A stretch of 25,421 bases of DNA from CAKZRD01 sp964549155 (lineage in GTDB: Archaea > Nanobdellota > Nanobdellia > Pacearchaeales > GW2011-AR1). The stretch spans positions 1-25,421 of the forward strand of contig CAZJUG010000010.1 in assembly GCA_964549155.1 (NCBI GenBank), in the 5' to 3' direction. The notes beneath the pieces were generated by a model that made no database searches, was not told the origin of the DNA, and saw only the letters and a list, made by a program, of their open reading frames with translations. Below, in pieces: positions 5,804 to 13,123 of this stretch (its first letter is position 1; each line of letters starts with the position of its first letter). A program made the translations under genes and the position numbers.

Positions 5804-7405
5804 ATGTTAGAGGTGAAAATAATTCTCACGGTTTTGATAGGACTAGTTATATTTCTTTTCGGGATAGAAAACTTTAGTGCAGAAATTCAAAGAGCAGCAG
5901 AAGAAAAATTTAAGAGAATTTTACAGAAAGCGACTAGCAATAAATATCGTGCCACATTTTTTGGAGCAGTGACCACAGCTATACTAAACTCTAGTACAGC
6001 GACAACTATTATTACAATAGGGCTAATAAATGCAGGATTAATCTCATTCACTCAGTCGTTAGGAATAATTTTTGGAGCCAATATAGGTTCCACAATAACA
6101 GCCCAACTTGTTGCTCTTAAACTCACTGCATTTGCACCTTATCTAATGATTTTAGGGTTTATTATGAGCTTTATCAAAAAAACAAAATTTATTGGCAAAT
6201 CATTCTTCTTTTTTGGAATGGTCTTTTTTGGACTTACACTTATTTCAGATACTATTGCCCCCATAGCACAAGAACCCCGAATAATCCAATATTTCTTACT
6301 CCTCTCTAGTATCCCCATAGCTATCTTCGCAGGATTTATCTTTACCGTTTTATTCAACTCGAGTGCTCTTACAATGGGATTAGTAATCGTACTTTCTTCC
6401 AAGGGTTTAATTAGTCTACCACAAGGGATTCTCTTATTACTTGGAGCTAATCTGGGAACAACAATAACAACATTTATTGCCTCAATTAGAATGAACCTTT
6501 ATGCAAAAAGAGCAGCACTTGCCCACGTACTATTTAATGTAATTGGAGTAATTCTCATGCTCCCATTTATAGGAATTTACGGAAACTTTATTTCATTCTT
6601 GGGAGGCTCGGTAGAACAACAGATAGCCAATGCCCACACCATATTTAAAATAATTGCAGCAATGATTTTCCTTATATTTATAGAACCATTTAGGAAAATC
6701 ATTGAATCTCTCGTCCGAGGAAAAGAAGAAGAGATATTATTGAAGCCAAAATATTTAGAAGAGAAATTACCCGAATCTAATCAGTTATCATTTGATATGA
6801 TTGAAAAAGAAACAAGACACCTCATAGATATAACACTAAAAATGTTTCTAATAACGAGTAGTCTAATGAAACCAATTTCAGACGATAACTCAAATAGACT
6901 AAAAAAAATGGGGATTCTTACGAATATTTTATCTAAATCTATAGACCAAGCATTGTTTAAACTATCAGAAAGGAAACTGAGCGAAAACGAAGCAAAAAAA
7001 GTTTTATCAATTGTAAGAATCTCAAATTCATTAGAACAATTAGCAGATTTAGCTGAAGAACTTGGAAACCTCCCAGAAACGGTGAGAGATAAAGGTACAG
7101 AACCAGTATTTGAAGAGCCAACAAAAGAACTTAATAAAATTTATACTAAGTTTTTAGATGTCTTAAAAGACTTTAATCTAAACTTTTCAAAAAGAGATTC
7201 CAAGATAAATCCGAAATTATTATCATCAAAAAATATTGATTCTTGGATAAATAAAAGCTATAACTCCCAGATAAAAGTATTGAAACAAGAATCCTACTCC
7301 TCTGGAAGTCTCTTTGTAGAAACTCTTTCAATAATAGAAAATTCAATATTTAAACTTCGAGAGATCCTTCGTTTAGAAGAAAAATATCTTACACTAGATA
7401 AATAA
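5804..7405 (+). CDS. Na+/phosphate cotransporter family protein with PhoU-like C-terminal domain
   Basis: 533 residues. The N-terminal ~310 residues form two inverted repeats of membrane helices of the Na/Pi cotransporter (NptA/YjbB, PF02690) type. Signature segments are LNSSTATTII near residue 65 in repeat 1 and LFNSSALTMG near residue 185 in repeat 2, each followed by GANIGSTIT or GANLGTTIT. The C-terminal ~220 residues are helical and charged and resemble the PhoU domain often fused to this family, which may sense or regulate phosphate flux. It is predicted to import phosphate with Na+; the substrate is inferred from the family. It is first in an operon with a PIG-L deacetylase one base downstream. 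Confidence 0.9.
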   Translation: MLEVKIILTVLIGLVIFLFGIENFSAEIQRAAEEKFKRILQKATSNKYRATFFGAVTTAILNSSTATTIITIGLINAGLISFTQSLGIIFGANIGSTITAQLVALKLTAFAPYLMILGFIMSFIKKTKFIGKSFFFFGMVFFGLTLISDTIAPIAQEPRIIQYFLLLSSIPIAIFAGFIFTVLFNSSALTMGLVIVLSSKGLISLPQGILLLLGANLGTTITTFIASIRMNLYAKRAALAHVLFNVIGVILMLPFIGIYGNFISFLGGSVEQQIANAHTIFKIIAAMIFLIFIEPFRKIIESLVRGKEEEILLKPKYLEEKLPESNQLSFDMIEKETRHLIDITLKMFLITSSLMKPISDDNSNRLKKMGILTNILSKSIDQALFKLSERKLSENEAKKVLSIVRISNSLEQLADLAEELGNLPETVRDKGTEPVFEEPTKELNKIYTKFLDVLKDFNLNFSKRDSKINPKLLSSKNIDSWINKSYNSQIKVLKQESYSSGSLFVETLSIIENSIFKLREILRLEEKYLTLDK

Positions 7406-7406
7406 G

Positions 7407-8222
7407 ATGCAATTGTTGAAACAGATAGTTATTGGGGTACTAGTCATCCTATCCGGACTTTTTGTAATGTTTTATTTCTGGATATTCCCGAGGATAATTT
7501 ATTCTTTCTTGAATGAAATAAAAAAACCTAATAAAAAAGATAGAGTATTAGTATTTGCACCCCATCCAGATGATGAATCCCTTGGATGTTTCGGATATCT
7601 AACTAGAGCAGTCAAATCTAAAGCCAAAGTAAATGTTGTAATTTTAACAGATGGTTATTTTCTTTCAAAACCAGAACAGAGATATAAAGAAACAATCCAA
7701 ACATTATCCGAAATAGGAATAAAGAAAAAGGATATTTTTTTCTTAGGATTCAAAGACATTCATTTAAGAAAAGCCTACTTCTGTAGCGATGTGATGAAAA
7801 ACATGATTAAATCATTTAAACCAACGATTATTTTTTCAACATCTAACTACGACTCAAATCCAGACCATGGAGCAGCATATTATCATTTAAAGAAAGCTCT
7901 TGAAGGAATAAAATCCAAAATAAAAATTTATTACTACTTAATCCATTATAAGGGAAGAATGTATCCATTCCCAAGAGGATTGAAAACAGAAGAAAATATT
8001 TTTCCTCCAGTAAGTTTAATAGATAAAAAGAGGGAATGGATAAAACTAAGCTTATCCGAGCAAGAAACGATATTGAAAAACAAGGCAATTATGAATTATA
8101 AAAGTCAGCTAAGAATTGCATTATTCTTATCCAGAAAAACACTCTTATCATTCATAAGAAGAAATGAACTTTTCTATTTTGAAAAAAATCCAAAACATTT
8201 AAATAATAATCAAAACCAATAA
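7407..8222 (+). CDS. Membrane-anchored PIG-L/LmbE family deacetylase
   Basis: 271 residues. One hydrophobic helix at about 6-28 should anchor it, followed by a Rossmann-like catalytic domain. The metal-binding signature APHPDDES at about residues 51-58 (His, Asp, Asp) is intact, and NPDHG near residue 152 supplies the third zinc ligand. Family members remove N-acetyl groups from sugars such as GlcNAc-phosphatidylinositol or GlcNAc-inositol. The substrate here is unknown, but the anchor suggests a lipid-linked or glycolipid sugar. It starts one base after the stop of the transporter gene, so both are on one mRNA. Confidence 0.9.
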   Translation: MQLLKQIVIGVLVILSGLFVMFYFWIFPRIIYSFLNEIKKPNKKDRVLVFAPHPDDESLGCFGYLTRAVKSKAKVNVVILTDGYFLSKPEQRYKETIQTLSEIGIKKKDIFFLGFKDIHLRKAYFCSDVMKNMIKSFKPTIIFSTSNYDSNPDHGAAYYHLKKALEGIKSKIKIYYYLIHYKGRMYPFPRGLKTEENIFPPVSLIDKKREWIKLSLSEQETILKNKAIMNYKSQLRIALFLSRKTLLSFIRRNELFYFEKNPKHLNNNQNQ

Positions 8223-8226
8223 GATT

Positions 8227-8427
8227 ATGGCAAAGAGTGATACATTAGAATTAGCAGAAGAACATGTAAAAATCGCACAACAACTTCTCAACGAGGAGTC
8301 TAAAAAATGCGAAGATAGAGAGACTTGTTCACCTAAAAAAACAAAAGCTTTGATAAAAGGACAATTTGAACTTGAAAAAGCTCAAGCGGAGATTGAAGAT
8401 GCAGAAGAAGATGAGGATAAAAAATAA
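8227..8427 (+). CDS. Small acidic helical protein, unknown function
   Basis: 66 residues, not recognised. It reads as a two-helix hairpin with a CEDRETC turn near residues 28-34 that could form a disulfide or bind a metal, and it ends in an acidic tail (EEDEDKK). It begins 5 nt after the PIG-L stop codon with no obvious Shine-Dalgarno, so it is the last gene of that operon. Codon use matches the neighbours. I see no link that would tie it functionally to the deacetylase. Confidence 0.65.
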   Translation: MAKSDTLELAEEHVKIAQQLLNEESKKCEDRETCSPKKTKALIKGQFELEKAQAEIEDAEEDEDKK

Positions 8428-8491
8428 TTTTCTATTTTAATTTATCATAATACCAAAGCCTTCGTTTCGTAAGAAAATTTTTCTGTAGCTC

Positions 8492-8818
8492 TCATTTGAG
8501 CTTAACGGCTGTTCCAAATGAGAGCATTTCTGAAGCACCTTGCATTACCATAGAAGTCATAAATCTAATCCCCACAACTGCATCTGCTCCAAGTTCAATA
8601 GCCTTGTTAACCATACGATTATATGCCTCATCTCTTGAATGCTCAGTCAATTCTGTATAGGTTTTAATTTCTCCACCAACAAGATTCTTGAATCCTGCAG
8701 CAATATCTCTTCCCACATTTCTAGCTCTAACAGTACTCCCCCTCACAACTCCCAAGATTTGAGAAATTTTCTTCCCAGGAACTTCCTCTGTTGTTGAAAC
8801 AATTATCTTTTTATTCAT
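8492..8818 (-). CDS. YbjQ/UPF0145 family protein
   Basis: 108 residues, the normal size of the family (PF01906). It carries the typical start with a VSTTEEVPGKKI-like strand, the GxVxGSTVRARNVGRDI segment, and the AIELGADAVVGIRF helix-strand pair. Family members form pentameric beta-alpha structures once proposed to bind heavy metals; the actual function is unclear. Its ATG overlaps the stop of the upstream membrane gene as ATGA, so the two are translated together. The convergent gap to the plus-strand operon is only about 65 bp. Confidence 0.9.
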   Translation of the reverse strand: MNKKIIVSTTEEVPGKKISQILGVVRGSTVRARNVGRDIAAGFKNLVGGEIKTYTELTEHSRDEAYNRMVNKAIELGADAVVGIRFMTSMVMQGASEMLSFGTAVKLK

Positions 8819-9048
8819 TTTCTCTTACCCTTCTTCTTAGATTTTTTAGTTTTTAAACTATTTGTTTTTATTTGTTCAATCTTATCTTCAGTTTTATTGA
8901 ACAGAATAAATATCCCCAAAACAAATAAAAGAATTCCATAAACAAATAAAATCCAAAAGCCCTCTTCCGCCCCAAAAGAATTATATCCCAAAATAAGACC
9001 TAACAACAAACATCCAGCCCCTGAAAGTGTTCTACTTAAAGTATTCAT
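8815..9048 (-). CDS. Small two-TM membrane protein with Lys-rich tail
   Basis: 77 residues, not recognised. Two hydrophobic helices at about 8-24 and 30-50 are followed by a cytoplasmic tail rich in Lys (KTKKSKKKGKRK). It is transcribed from its own leaderless promoter and coupled by ATGA to the YbjQ-like gene. It may anchor or partner that protein; this is inferred only from coupling. Confidence 0.7.
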   Translation of the reverse strand: MNTLSRTLSGAGCLLLGLILGYNSFGAEEGFWILFVYGILLFVLGIFILFNKTEDKIEQIKTNSLKTKKSKKKGKRK

Positions 9049-9069
9049 ATTGTATTCAAAGAAGAGAAG

Positions 9070-9077
9070 TTTATAAA
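9070..9077 (-). promoter_or_regulatory. TATA box TTTATAAA for the two-TM/YbjQ operon
   Basis: Perfect TTTATAAA centred 25.5 nt upstream of the ATG at 9048. It ends 3 nt from the stop codon of the preceding gene (stop at 9081-9083). Confidence 0.65.
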
Positions 9078-9080
9078 GAT

Positions 9081-9788
9081 TTAGGAAGATTTAGCTATTG
9101 TACCAAAAAATTCCCCCATCATATCTAAATAAAACTTTGCTCGTTCTTTGATCGAATTAAACTCTTGTTTCTCTCTTTTTTCTTTCATTTCTTTACTAAA
9201 TCTCCTCAAACTTGTAAAAAACTGTCCAAGACCCATTGCAAACAAAATCACAACCCCTATGAAAATTAAAGACCAAAGCCAGCCCCATGCACCTTCTCGA
9301 TAGAATATGAATTTAAAAATCATTTCAGAAGCCCAATCAAAAAATTTCATCTGTGCCAAGATGATTGTCATCCCCAAGGCTATAACCACAGAAGTTCCAG
9401 AACTGAAGGTAGAAAAAGTTCCAATTATCTTACCAAACTGACTGAAAAAATAAAACCAGATAATTATGAGAAAAATCAAGGTTGATGAAAGAGAATAATC
9501 TCTCCCGAATAAAATAACAAAAACAATATTTCCTTTCTTAAAGAGTTCATCTAAATTAGACACAATAGGATTTTTCAAAAGCATCTCTTTCCATCTCTCA
9601 CTTAAAACCTCCCACTTATAATCTTCTCTAGAAAATTCCTGAACTTTATCCCCCGTTTCTTCAATTTTACCCGTAGTTTCATCAATCTTCCCAGCAAAAT
9701 CATCTAAAGGATTCTGAGCCAAAGAAAAAGAAATGGTTGAAACTAGGAAAAGAAATACAAGGACTATAGAAAATATTTTATTATTCAT
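9081..9788 (-). CDS. Exported multi-TM membrane protein (family shared with 11284-14378)
   Basis: 235 residues. A signal peptide (hydrophobic core at about 6-22, SLAQ cleavage-like site) leads to a ~75-residue extracytoplasmic helical region. Three to four membrane helices then lie between about residues 88 and 190, and the protein ends in a basic helical cytoplasmic tail (RRFSKEMKEKREKQEF). The plan of signal peptide, outer helical part, membrane bundle and charged tail recurs in the genes at 11284, 12210 and 13124. The ATG overlaps the end of the HEPN gene by 8 nt (ATGAATAA), so it is translationally coupled to a nucleotidyltransferase/HEPN pair. Function unknown. Confidence 0.75.
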   Translation of the reverse strand: MNNKIFSIVLVFLFLVSTISFSLAQNPLDDFAGKIDETTGKIEETGDKVQEFSREDYKWEVLSERWKEMLLKNPIVSNLDELFKKGNIVFVILFGRDYSLSSTLIFLIIIWFYFFSQFGKIIGTFSTFSSGTSVVIALGMTIILAQMKFFDWASEMIFKFIFYREGAWGWLWSLIFIGVVILFAMGLGQFFTSLRRFSKEMKEKREKQEFNSIKERAKFYLDMMGEFFGTIAKSS

Positions 9789-10194
9789 TTAAAATGTTAA
9801 TCAGTTTAATTCTCAATTCTGAAACAATATTTAATAATTCTTTGAAATCTTGTACTGTAAGGTCTTGGCCGTAATAATTCACTGCATTTCTAATTCTTCT
9901 AATCTTCTCAAACTCAAAAGCCTCTTTTTCCATTTTTAAAACATCTTTCAAAAAAGAACTAAAACATTCGTGATTATAAATCTTGAAACCTCTTTGAATT
10001 GCTAAAGCTTCCAAAATTTCTCTTAAAGCATCGTAATTTAAAACAAATTTAGTTGAAGCAGTTTCTTCATTCAATGGAGAATAACTATCTGTTTTAAGCT
10101 TTTTCTTACTCTCAAAAATTAGTGAATTTATCAAACCTAAATCCTTACTCGCAGGTTTAACCAAACCACTTTTTTTACATTCATCCCATCTCAT
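9781..10194 (-). CDS. HEPN-domain protein, partner of the nucleotidyltransferase
   Basis: 137 residues, mostly helical. The diagnostic stretch is IRRIRNAVNYYGQ at about residues 98-110. HEPN proteins carry R-x4-6-H in this place, often followed by Tyr-Tyr-Gly; here the His is replaced by Asn (R102 to N106). In MNT-HEPN toxin-antitoxin pairs HEPN is an RNase or RNA-binding toxin that the nucleotidyltransferase neutralises by modification. The altered motif could mean reduced RNase activity. The ATG overlaps the upstream nucleotidyltransferase stop (ATGA) and the 3' end overlaps a membrane protein gene. Confidence 0.7.
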   Translation of the reverse strand: MRWDECKKSGLVKPASKDLGLINSLIFESKKKLKTDSYSPLNEETASTKFVLNYDALREILEALAIQRGFKIYNHECFSSFLKDVLKMEKEAFEFEKIRRIRNAVNYYGQDLTVQDFKELLNIVSELRIKLINILNE

Positions 10195-10697
10195 GATAAA
10201 TAACCTCTAAGTAAATAACCATTAATAATATTTGTTTTTAGTTGTTTATTAACCTTTTCCAAAGATTCAAAAAAGAATAACTGAATCTTTCTTCCAAGTT
10301 TTTTTTCAAGAATAGATAAATCCAAATCTTTCTGCCTGACTCCAAAAATAGCAATATCTATATCTGATTCTTTTGTAACCTCTAGCTTGGAAAGAGAACC
10401 AAAAAGGACAATAGAAGAACAAAAAGTTCCTTTTTCAAGGAAACTAACTAGTTCCTGCAACTTTTGATTCCAATAGATTCTGGACAGATCCCTCATTAAG
10501 ATAGATTCAGAATTTATCTGAAAAAGAAGATTTCGTCTTTCAAGTTTGCTTTTCAAAAGACCCTGAAATTCTAAATTTTTTAAAAAAATAGATGCCGAAG
10601 GAGGACTAATTTCAACTAAGCGAGAATATTCCCTTACATTTATTTCTCTATAGCAATCCTCGAAAAAGGGGAATAGTTTGTTAATTTCTTTTAACAT
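10191..10697 (-). CDS. Winged-helix plus minimal nucleotidyltransferase (MNT antitoxin-like)
   Basis: 168 residues. Residues 1-65 look like a winged helix (REYSRLVEISPPSASIFLKN, then a wing). Residues ~85-168 are a minimal nucleotidyltransferase with the pol-beta signature: GS at 100-101, then SDIDIAIFG with metal-binding Asp at 112 and 114. Such proteins adenylylate and silence HEPN toxins, and the fused wHTH would allow autoregulation. It overlaps the HEPN gene by ATGA. TTTATAAA, 27 nt before the ATG, lies inside the 3' end of the BRO-like gene, so the pair can be expressed independently of it. Confidence 0.8.
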   Translation of the reverse strand: MLKEINKLFPFFEDCYREINVREYSRLVEISPPSASIFLKNLEFQGLLKSKLERRNLLFQINSESILMRDLSRIYWNQKLQELVSFLEKGTFCSSIVLFGSLSKLEVTKESDIDIAIFGVRQKDLDLSILEKKLGRKIQLFFFESLEKVNKQLKTNIINGYLLRGYLS

Positions 10698-10705
10698 ATG
10701 TTAGA

Positions 10706-11125
10706 TTATATTAACAGTTGTTTATAAATCTTTTGGTTTGGAGTTAAAAAACCCTCAATTTCATCAATTCTCTCGCTTCCAACCCTCGCAAGCCATAATT
10801 TGAAAGGCTCTGCTTTCTTGGAAGGAATAGATTGAATTATTCTAAAAAGGGCTTCTTTGTTTGCACAATCGGTAAGGTACTCCTTTCCATCAGAAGAAGC
10901 TAATTTCAGTTGTCGACAAAATGTCGACAACTCAACACCGGAGGATTCTTCCTCTCGAACTTTTAACCGGTACCAATAATCTCGAGGATCAACACTTTCA
11001 GTCAAAACTGCAACAACATCAACAACAGAATAAAACCATTCCCCTTCAAAGAATTTTCTTCTAATCTTGTTTCCGTTAAAAACAACAAGTTTTCCCTGTC
11101 CTTCTTTTTCATCTCTTTTTTGCAT
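10706..11125 (-). CDS. BRO-N domain protein (Bro/KilA-like DNA-binding)
   Basis: 139 residues. The sequence follows the BRO-N domain: VVFNGNKIRRKFFEGEWFYS, VVDVVAVLTESVDPRDYW, LKLASSDGKEYLTDCANKEA, and LFRIIQSIPSKKAEPFKLWL. BRO-N is a DNA-binding domain common in viruses, prophages and plasmids of bacteria and archaea. This copy has only a short C-terminal part, and no second domain is visible. It has its own leaderless promoter and stops 9 nt before the nucleotidyltransferase start. Its presence hints that this stretch arrived with a mobile element, although composition is like the surroundings. Confidence 0.85.
   Translation of the reverse strand: MQKRDEKEGQGKLVVFNGNKIRRKFFEGEWFYSVVDVVAVLTESVDPRDYWYRLKVREEESSGVELSTFCRQLKLASSDGKEYLTDCANKEALFRIIQSIPSKKAEPFKLWLARVGSERIDEIEGFLTPNQKIYKQLLI
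10721..10728 (-). promoter_or_regulatory. TATA box for the nucleotidyltransferase/HEPN operon, inside the BRO-N gene
   Basis: Perfect TTTATAAA centred 27.5 nt upstream of the ATG at 10697. It encodes the Ile-Tyr-Lys codons five to seven residues before the BRO-N stop. Confidence 0.6.
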
Positions 11126-11146
11126 ATTAGATTCAAGAAATAAGAG

Positions 11147-11154
11147 TTTATAAA
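11147..11154 (-). promoter_or_regulatory. TATA box TTTATAAA for the BRO-N gene
   Basis: Perfect box centred 25.5 nt upstream of the ATG at 11125. Confidence 0.65.
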
Positions 11155-11169
11155 AGTTAAGATAGGGAT

Positions 11170-11256
11170 TTATTCTCTCGATTTGGCAATAGTCTTTTCA
11201 AATTCCGCAAGAGCTTCAGCACCCATTCCAAGATAAATCCAGCCAATAGAAACCAT
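11170..11256 (-). CDS. Possible 28-residue small protein
   Basis: ATG at 11256 opens 28 codons (MVSIGWIYLGMGAEALAEFE, then a basic end) to TAA at 11170. A strong GGGAGGG lies upstream, but at a long spacing of about 11 nt. The frame looks like a short hydrophobic segment plus an amphipathic helix. It faces the membrane-protein gene at 11284, and the two starts are only 27 nt apart. It could be a real mini-protein, a remnant or chance. Confidence 0.3.
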   Translation of the reverse strand: MVSIGWIYLGMGAEALAEFEKTIAKSRE

Positions 11257-11262
11257 TTTAAA
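11256..11262 (+). promoter_or_regulatory. TATA-like box for the gene at 11284
   Basis: TTTTAAA centred 25 nt upstream of the ATG at 11284. It overlaps the start codon of the divergent 28-residue frame. Confidence 0.5.
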
Positions 11263-11283
11263 CGTACCCTCCCTAAAATAATC

Positions 11284-12003
11284 ATGAAAAAGAGAATCTT
11301 GATTATACTAGTTGGATTGTTGCTTTTGGCAAATTTTGTTTTGGCGGAGGAAGTAAACACAACAAATCAAACAGAAAATCGAATAGTAGAAAACAAAACA
11401 CAGCTTCCAAATATCAGAAACTTAACTCAAAATTTCATAGCACCTCAAAAGTTAAATGACTTTCTTCTAAAAGAAAGAACAATACCTTCGAAACTTGGAA
11501 AAATAGAGAACACTCTCCTCTTCACACTAGGAATCGATAAACAAGAAAGGCTAAACCTTCACTTTTTGGCAATATTCTTCGTCTTTTTGGCAACAATTTT
11601 CTTAATATCTTACAATCTAATGAAGCTTATTCCTTCATTTTCACCAAGCACTTATTGGACTGGAGCAGTAGTTCCAACATTTCTTTTATCGATAAGTAAA
11701 TCCATTAATTTCTTAACAGAAAAAACAATTCTTTTATTTCAAAAAATAACTTTTTTAGAAAATTTCAAGATAATTGAAATAATCTTGATAGCAACCTTAC
11801 TAACAATTGCACTGAATTATCTTAGTTTATTGATTCACACAATAAAGAAAAAGCAAGACTTAGAAAAAGCAAGAGAGTCTGGAGAAAAGATAGGAAGGCA
11901 GTTTGCTAAGATGGAAGTGATGGATATGTTTGATAGTTACAAGTTAGATAATGGAACTCAAAGGCTAGTTCCAAAAGGAAAGAATCTTAGAGATTTTATG
12001 TAA
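11284..12003 (+). CDS. Exported multi-TM membrane protein, unknown function
   Basis: 239 residues. A clean signal peptide (KKR, hydrophobic core 5-20, VLAEE) precedes an Asn/Thr-rich extracytoplasmic part with several N-x-T/S sequons (residues ~25-75). A helix follows at about 92-112, a long central region with two further membrane helices, and one at about 158-182. The tail is charged and helical (KKKQDLEKARESGEKIGRQF). The plan matches the proteins at 9081, 12210 and 13124. Directly downstream is a decayed methyltransferase fragment. It is not a recognised family. Confidence 0.7.
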   Translation: MKKRILIILVGLLLLANFVLAEEVNTTNQTENRIVENKTQLPNIRNLTQNFIAPQKLNDFLLKERTIPSKLGKIENTLLFTLGIDKQERLNLHFLAIFFVFLATIFLISYNLMKLIPSFSPSTYWTGAVVPTFLLSISKSINFLTEKTILLFQKITFLENFKIIEIILIATLLTIALNYLSLLIHTIKKKQDLEKARESGEKIGRQFAKMEVMDMFDSYKLDNGTQRLVPKGKNLRDFM

Positions 12004-12011
12004 TATTATAA

Positions 12012-12162
12012 ATTAAAGAAGGCTATATTGTTTTAGATCCTTTTATGGGGTTCGGGAACTACCGGTGCAGTCGCTAAAAGACTAAATAGGAAATTTATAG
12101 GAATTAAACTTGATGATAACTTCTTTAATATTGCAAAGAATAGAATGAATAAAATTAAATGA
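12012..12162 (+). pseudogene. Decayed fragment of a DNA adenine/cytosine N-methyltransferase
   Basis: Frame 12012-12050 reads IKEGYIVLDPFMG. After one extra base in a run of four G near 12047-12050, the next frame reads GSGTTGAVAKRLNRKFIGIK and on to a stop at 12160. Together these give the SAM-binding motif DPFMGSGTT and the following helix-strand of N6/N4 DNA methyltransferases, which usually ends GIELD; here the acidic residue after Ile is Lys. A stop codon precedes position 12012 and there is no start, so the catalytic part is missing. Only the C-terminal ~50 codons survive. It is the trace of a lost restriction-modification or orphan methyltransferase gene, probably removed by deletion. 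Confidence 0.8.
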
Positions 12163-12209
12163 TTTACTAAAAGATTCTAAGCTTAATAAAATAACCTTTA
12201 GAGAAAGAC

Positions 12210-13073
12210 TCAGTTACTTGCCTTTCCTAATTCCTCTATCTCTACCTTGAGATTTCGAATTATCTCTTCAGCTTCTTGTCTATCTTGAGATCCTTTCTTG
12301 TATTCGTCTCTTAGGGTTATCCATTCCTTAAGTTCTTTTTGTTTTCTAGCTCGTTGAGCCAATGCAACCTCACTAACGCCCTTGGCCATAGATAACTTGG
12401 CCTTCTCAGTTCGAATATATCTTCTTACAGTGGAATCAAAGGCCATTACCAAAATTGCACCAATCAAAAAAGCTACATAAATCCAAGCAAAGTCATTATT
12501 TCTATTTAAACCAAATCCTTGTTGGGTCGGACCCATAAAAATCAGATAAGACATAAATAGGATATAAAACAACCATAGGAGCTTATTCGCTAAACCGAAC
12601 TTAACTTTCATAGTTATAAAAAATAAAGCTAAAAATGGGGCCCCCACCAAAAACAAAGCGACCAAAGCACTTGAGGGGGCAGTTAAAGAAGTCCACATAC
12701 CCGGGGGCATAAATCTAACCCCAATTATTGAGACTATAATCCCTACAATAAGATTTATCAAACCACCCTGTTTATCCTCTCCGAATATATTCGCAGAATC
12801 CAATGTGCCAATGATAATTATAGATAAAAGAATAAAAGTCAATGTGGCAATAAATGCATTTCCCGCATTAGGTCCATCTAAACCCAGGATAAAACTAAAA
12901 AAAGGTCCAAAAATCTCCATAGTAAAATCAACAACCTCATTGAGCCCACCAGTAAGGGAACTTTGAACAAAGGAAACAATAATCACTGCAAGTAAAAACA
13001 CACCAAAGATAACCCCAATAACATGGGAAATAGTATTGGTCTGCCCCCTCTTCCCAAAATTTTCAAATCTCAT
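12210..13073 (-). CDS. Multi-TM membrane protein with cytoplasmic coiled coil, unknown function
   Basis: 287 residues. About six hydrophobic helices lie between residues 16 and 205: a first one near 16-38, then 50-62, 70-88, 102-120, 132-155, 163-182 and 190-208, some of them short. The last ~75 residues are a charged, Lys/Glu-rich probable coiled coil (RARKQKELKEWITLRDEYKK). The ILGLDGPNAGN stretch before the bundle resembles TLGIDKQERLN in the gene at 11284 and FGRDYSLSS in the gene at 9081. It shares one TATA box with the divergent gene at 13124. Not a recognised family. Confidence 0.75.
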   Translation of the reverse strand: MRFENFGKRGQTNTISHVIGVIFGVFLLAVIIVSFVQSSLTGGLNEVVDFTMEIFGPFFSFILGLDGPNAGNAFIATLTFILLSIIIIGTLDSANIFGEDKQGGLINLIVGIIVSIIGVRFMPPGMWTSLTAPSSALVALFLVGAPFLALFFITMKVKFGLANKLLWLFYILFMSYLIFMGPTQQGFGLNRNNDFAWIYVAFLIGAILVMAFDSTVRRYIRTEKAKLSMAKGVSEVALAQRARKQKELKEWITLRDEYKKGSQDRQEAEEIIRNLKVEIEELGKASN

Positions 13074-13094
13074 AAAACTTCAATAAAACCAAAG

Positions 13095-13102
13095 TTTATA
13101 AA
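13095..13102. promoter_or_regulatory. Single palindromic TATA box shared by two divergent genes
   Basis: TTTATAAA, its own reverse complement, is centred at 13098.5. That is exactly 25.5 nt from the ATG at 13073 on the minus strand and 25.5 nt from the ATG at 13124 on the plus strand. Flanks are also near-symmetric (CAAAG on the left, CTTTG one base further on the right). No other TATA-like string lies at the right distance for either gene. Confidence 0.7.
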
Positions 13103-13123
13103 TCTTTGTTTTGTAAAGAATAC

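Noticed and set aside
13106..13123. TTG start extending the membrane protein by six codons
   Set aside because: It lies only 4 nt downstream of the shared TATA box, before the expected transcription start, while the ATG at 13124 fits the 25-nt spacing.
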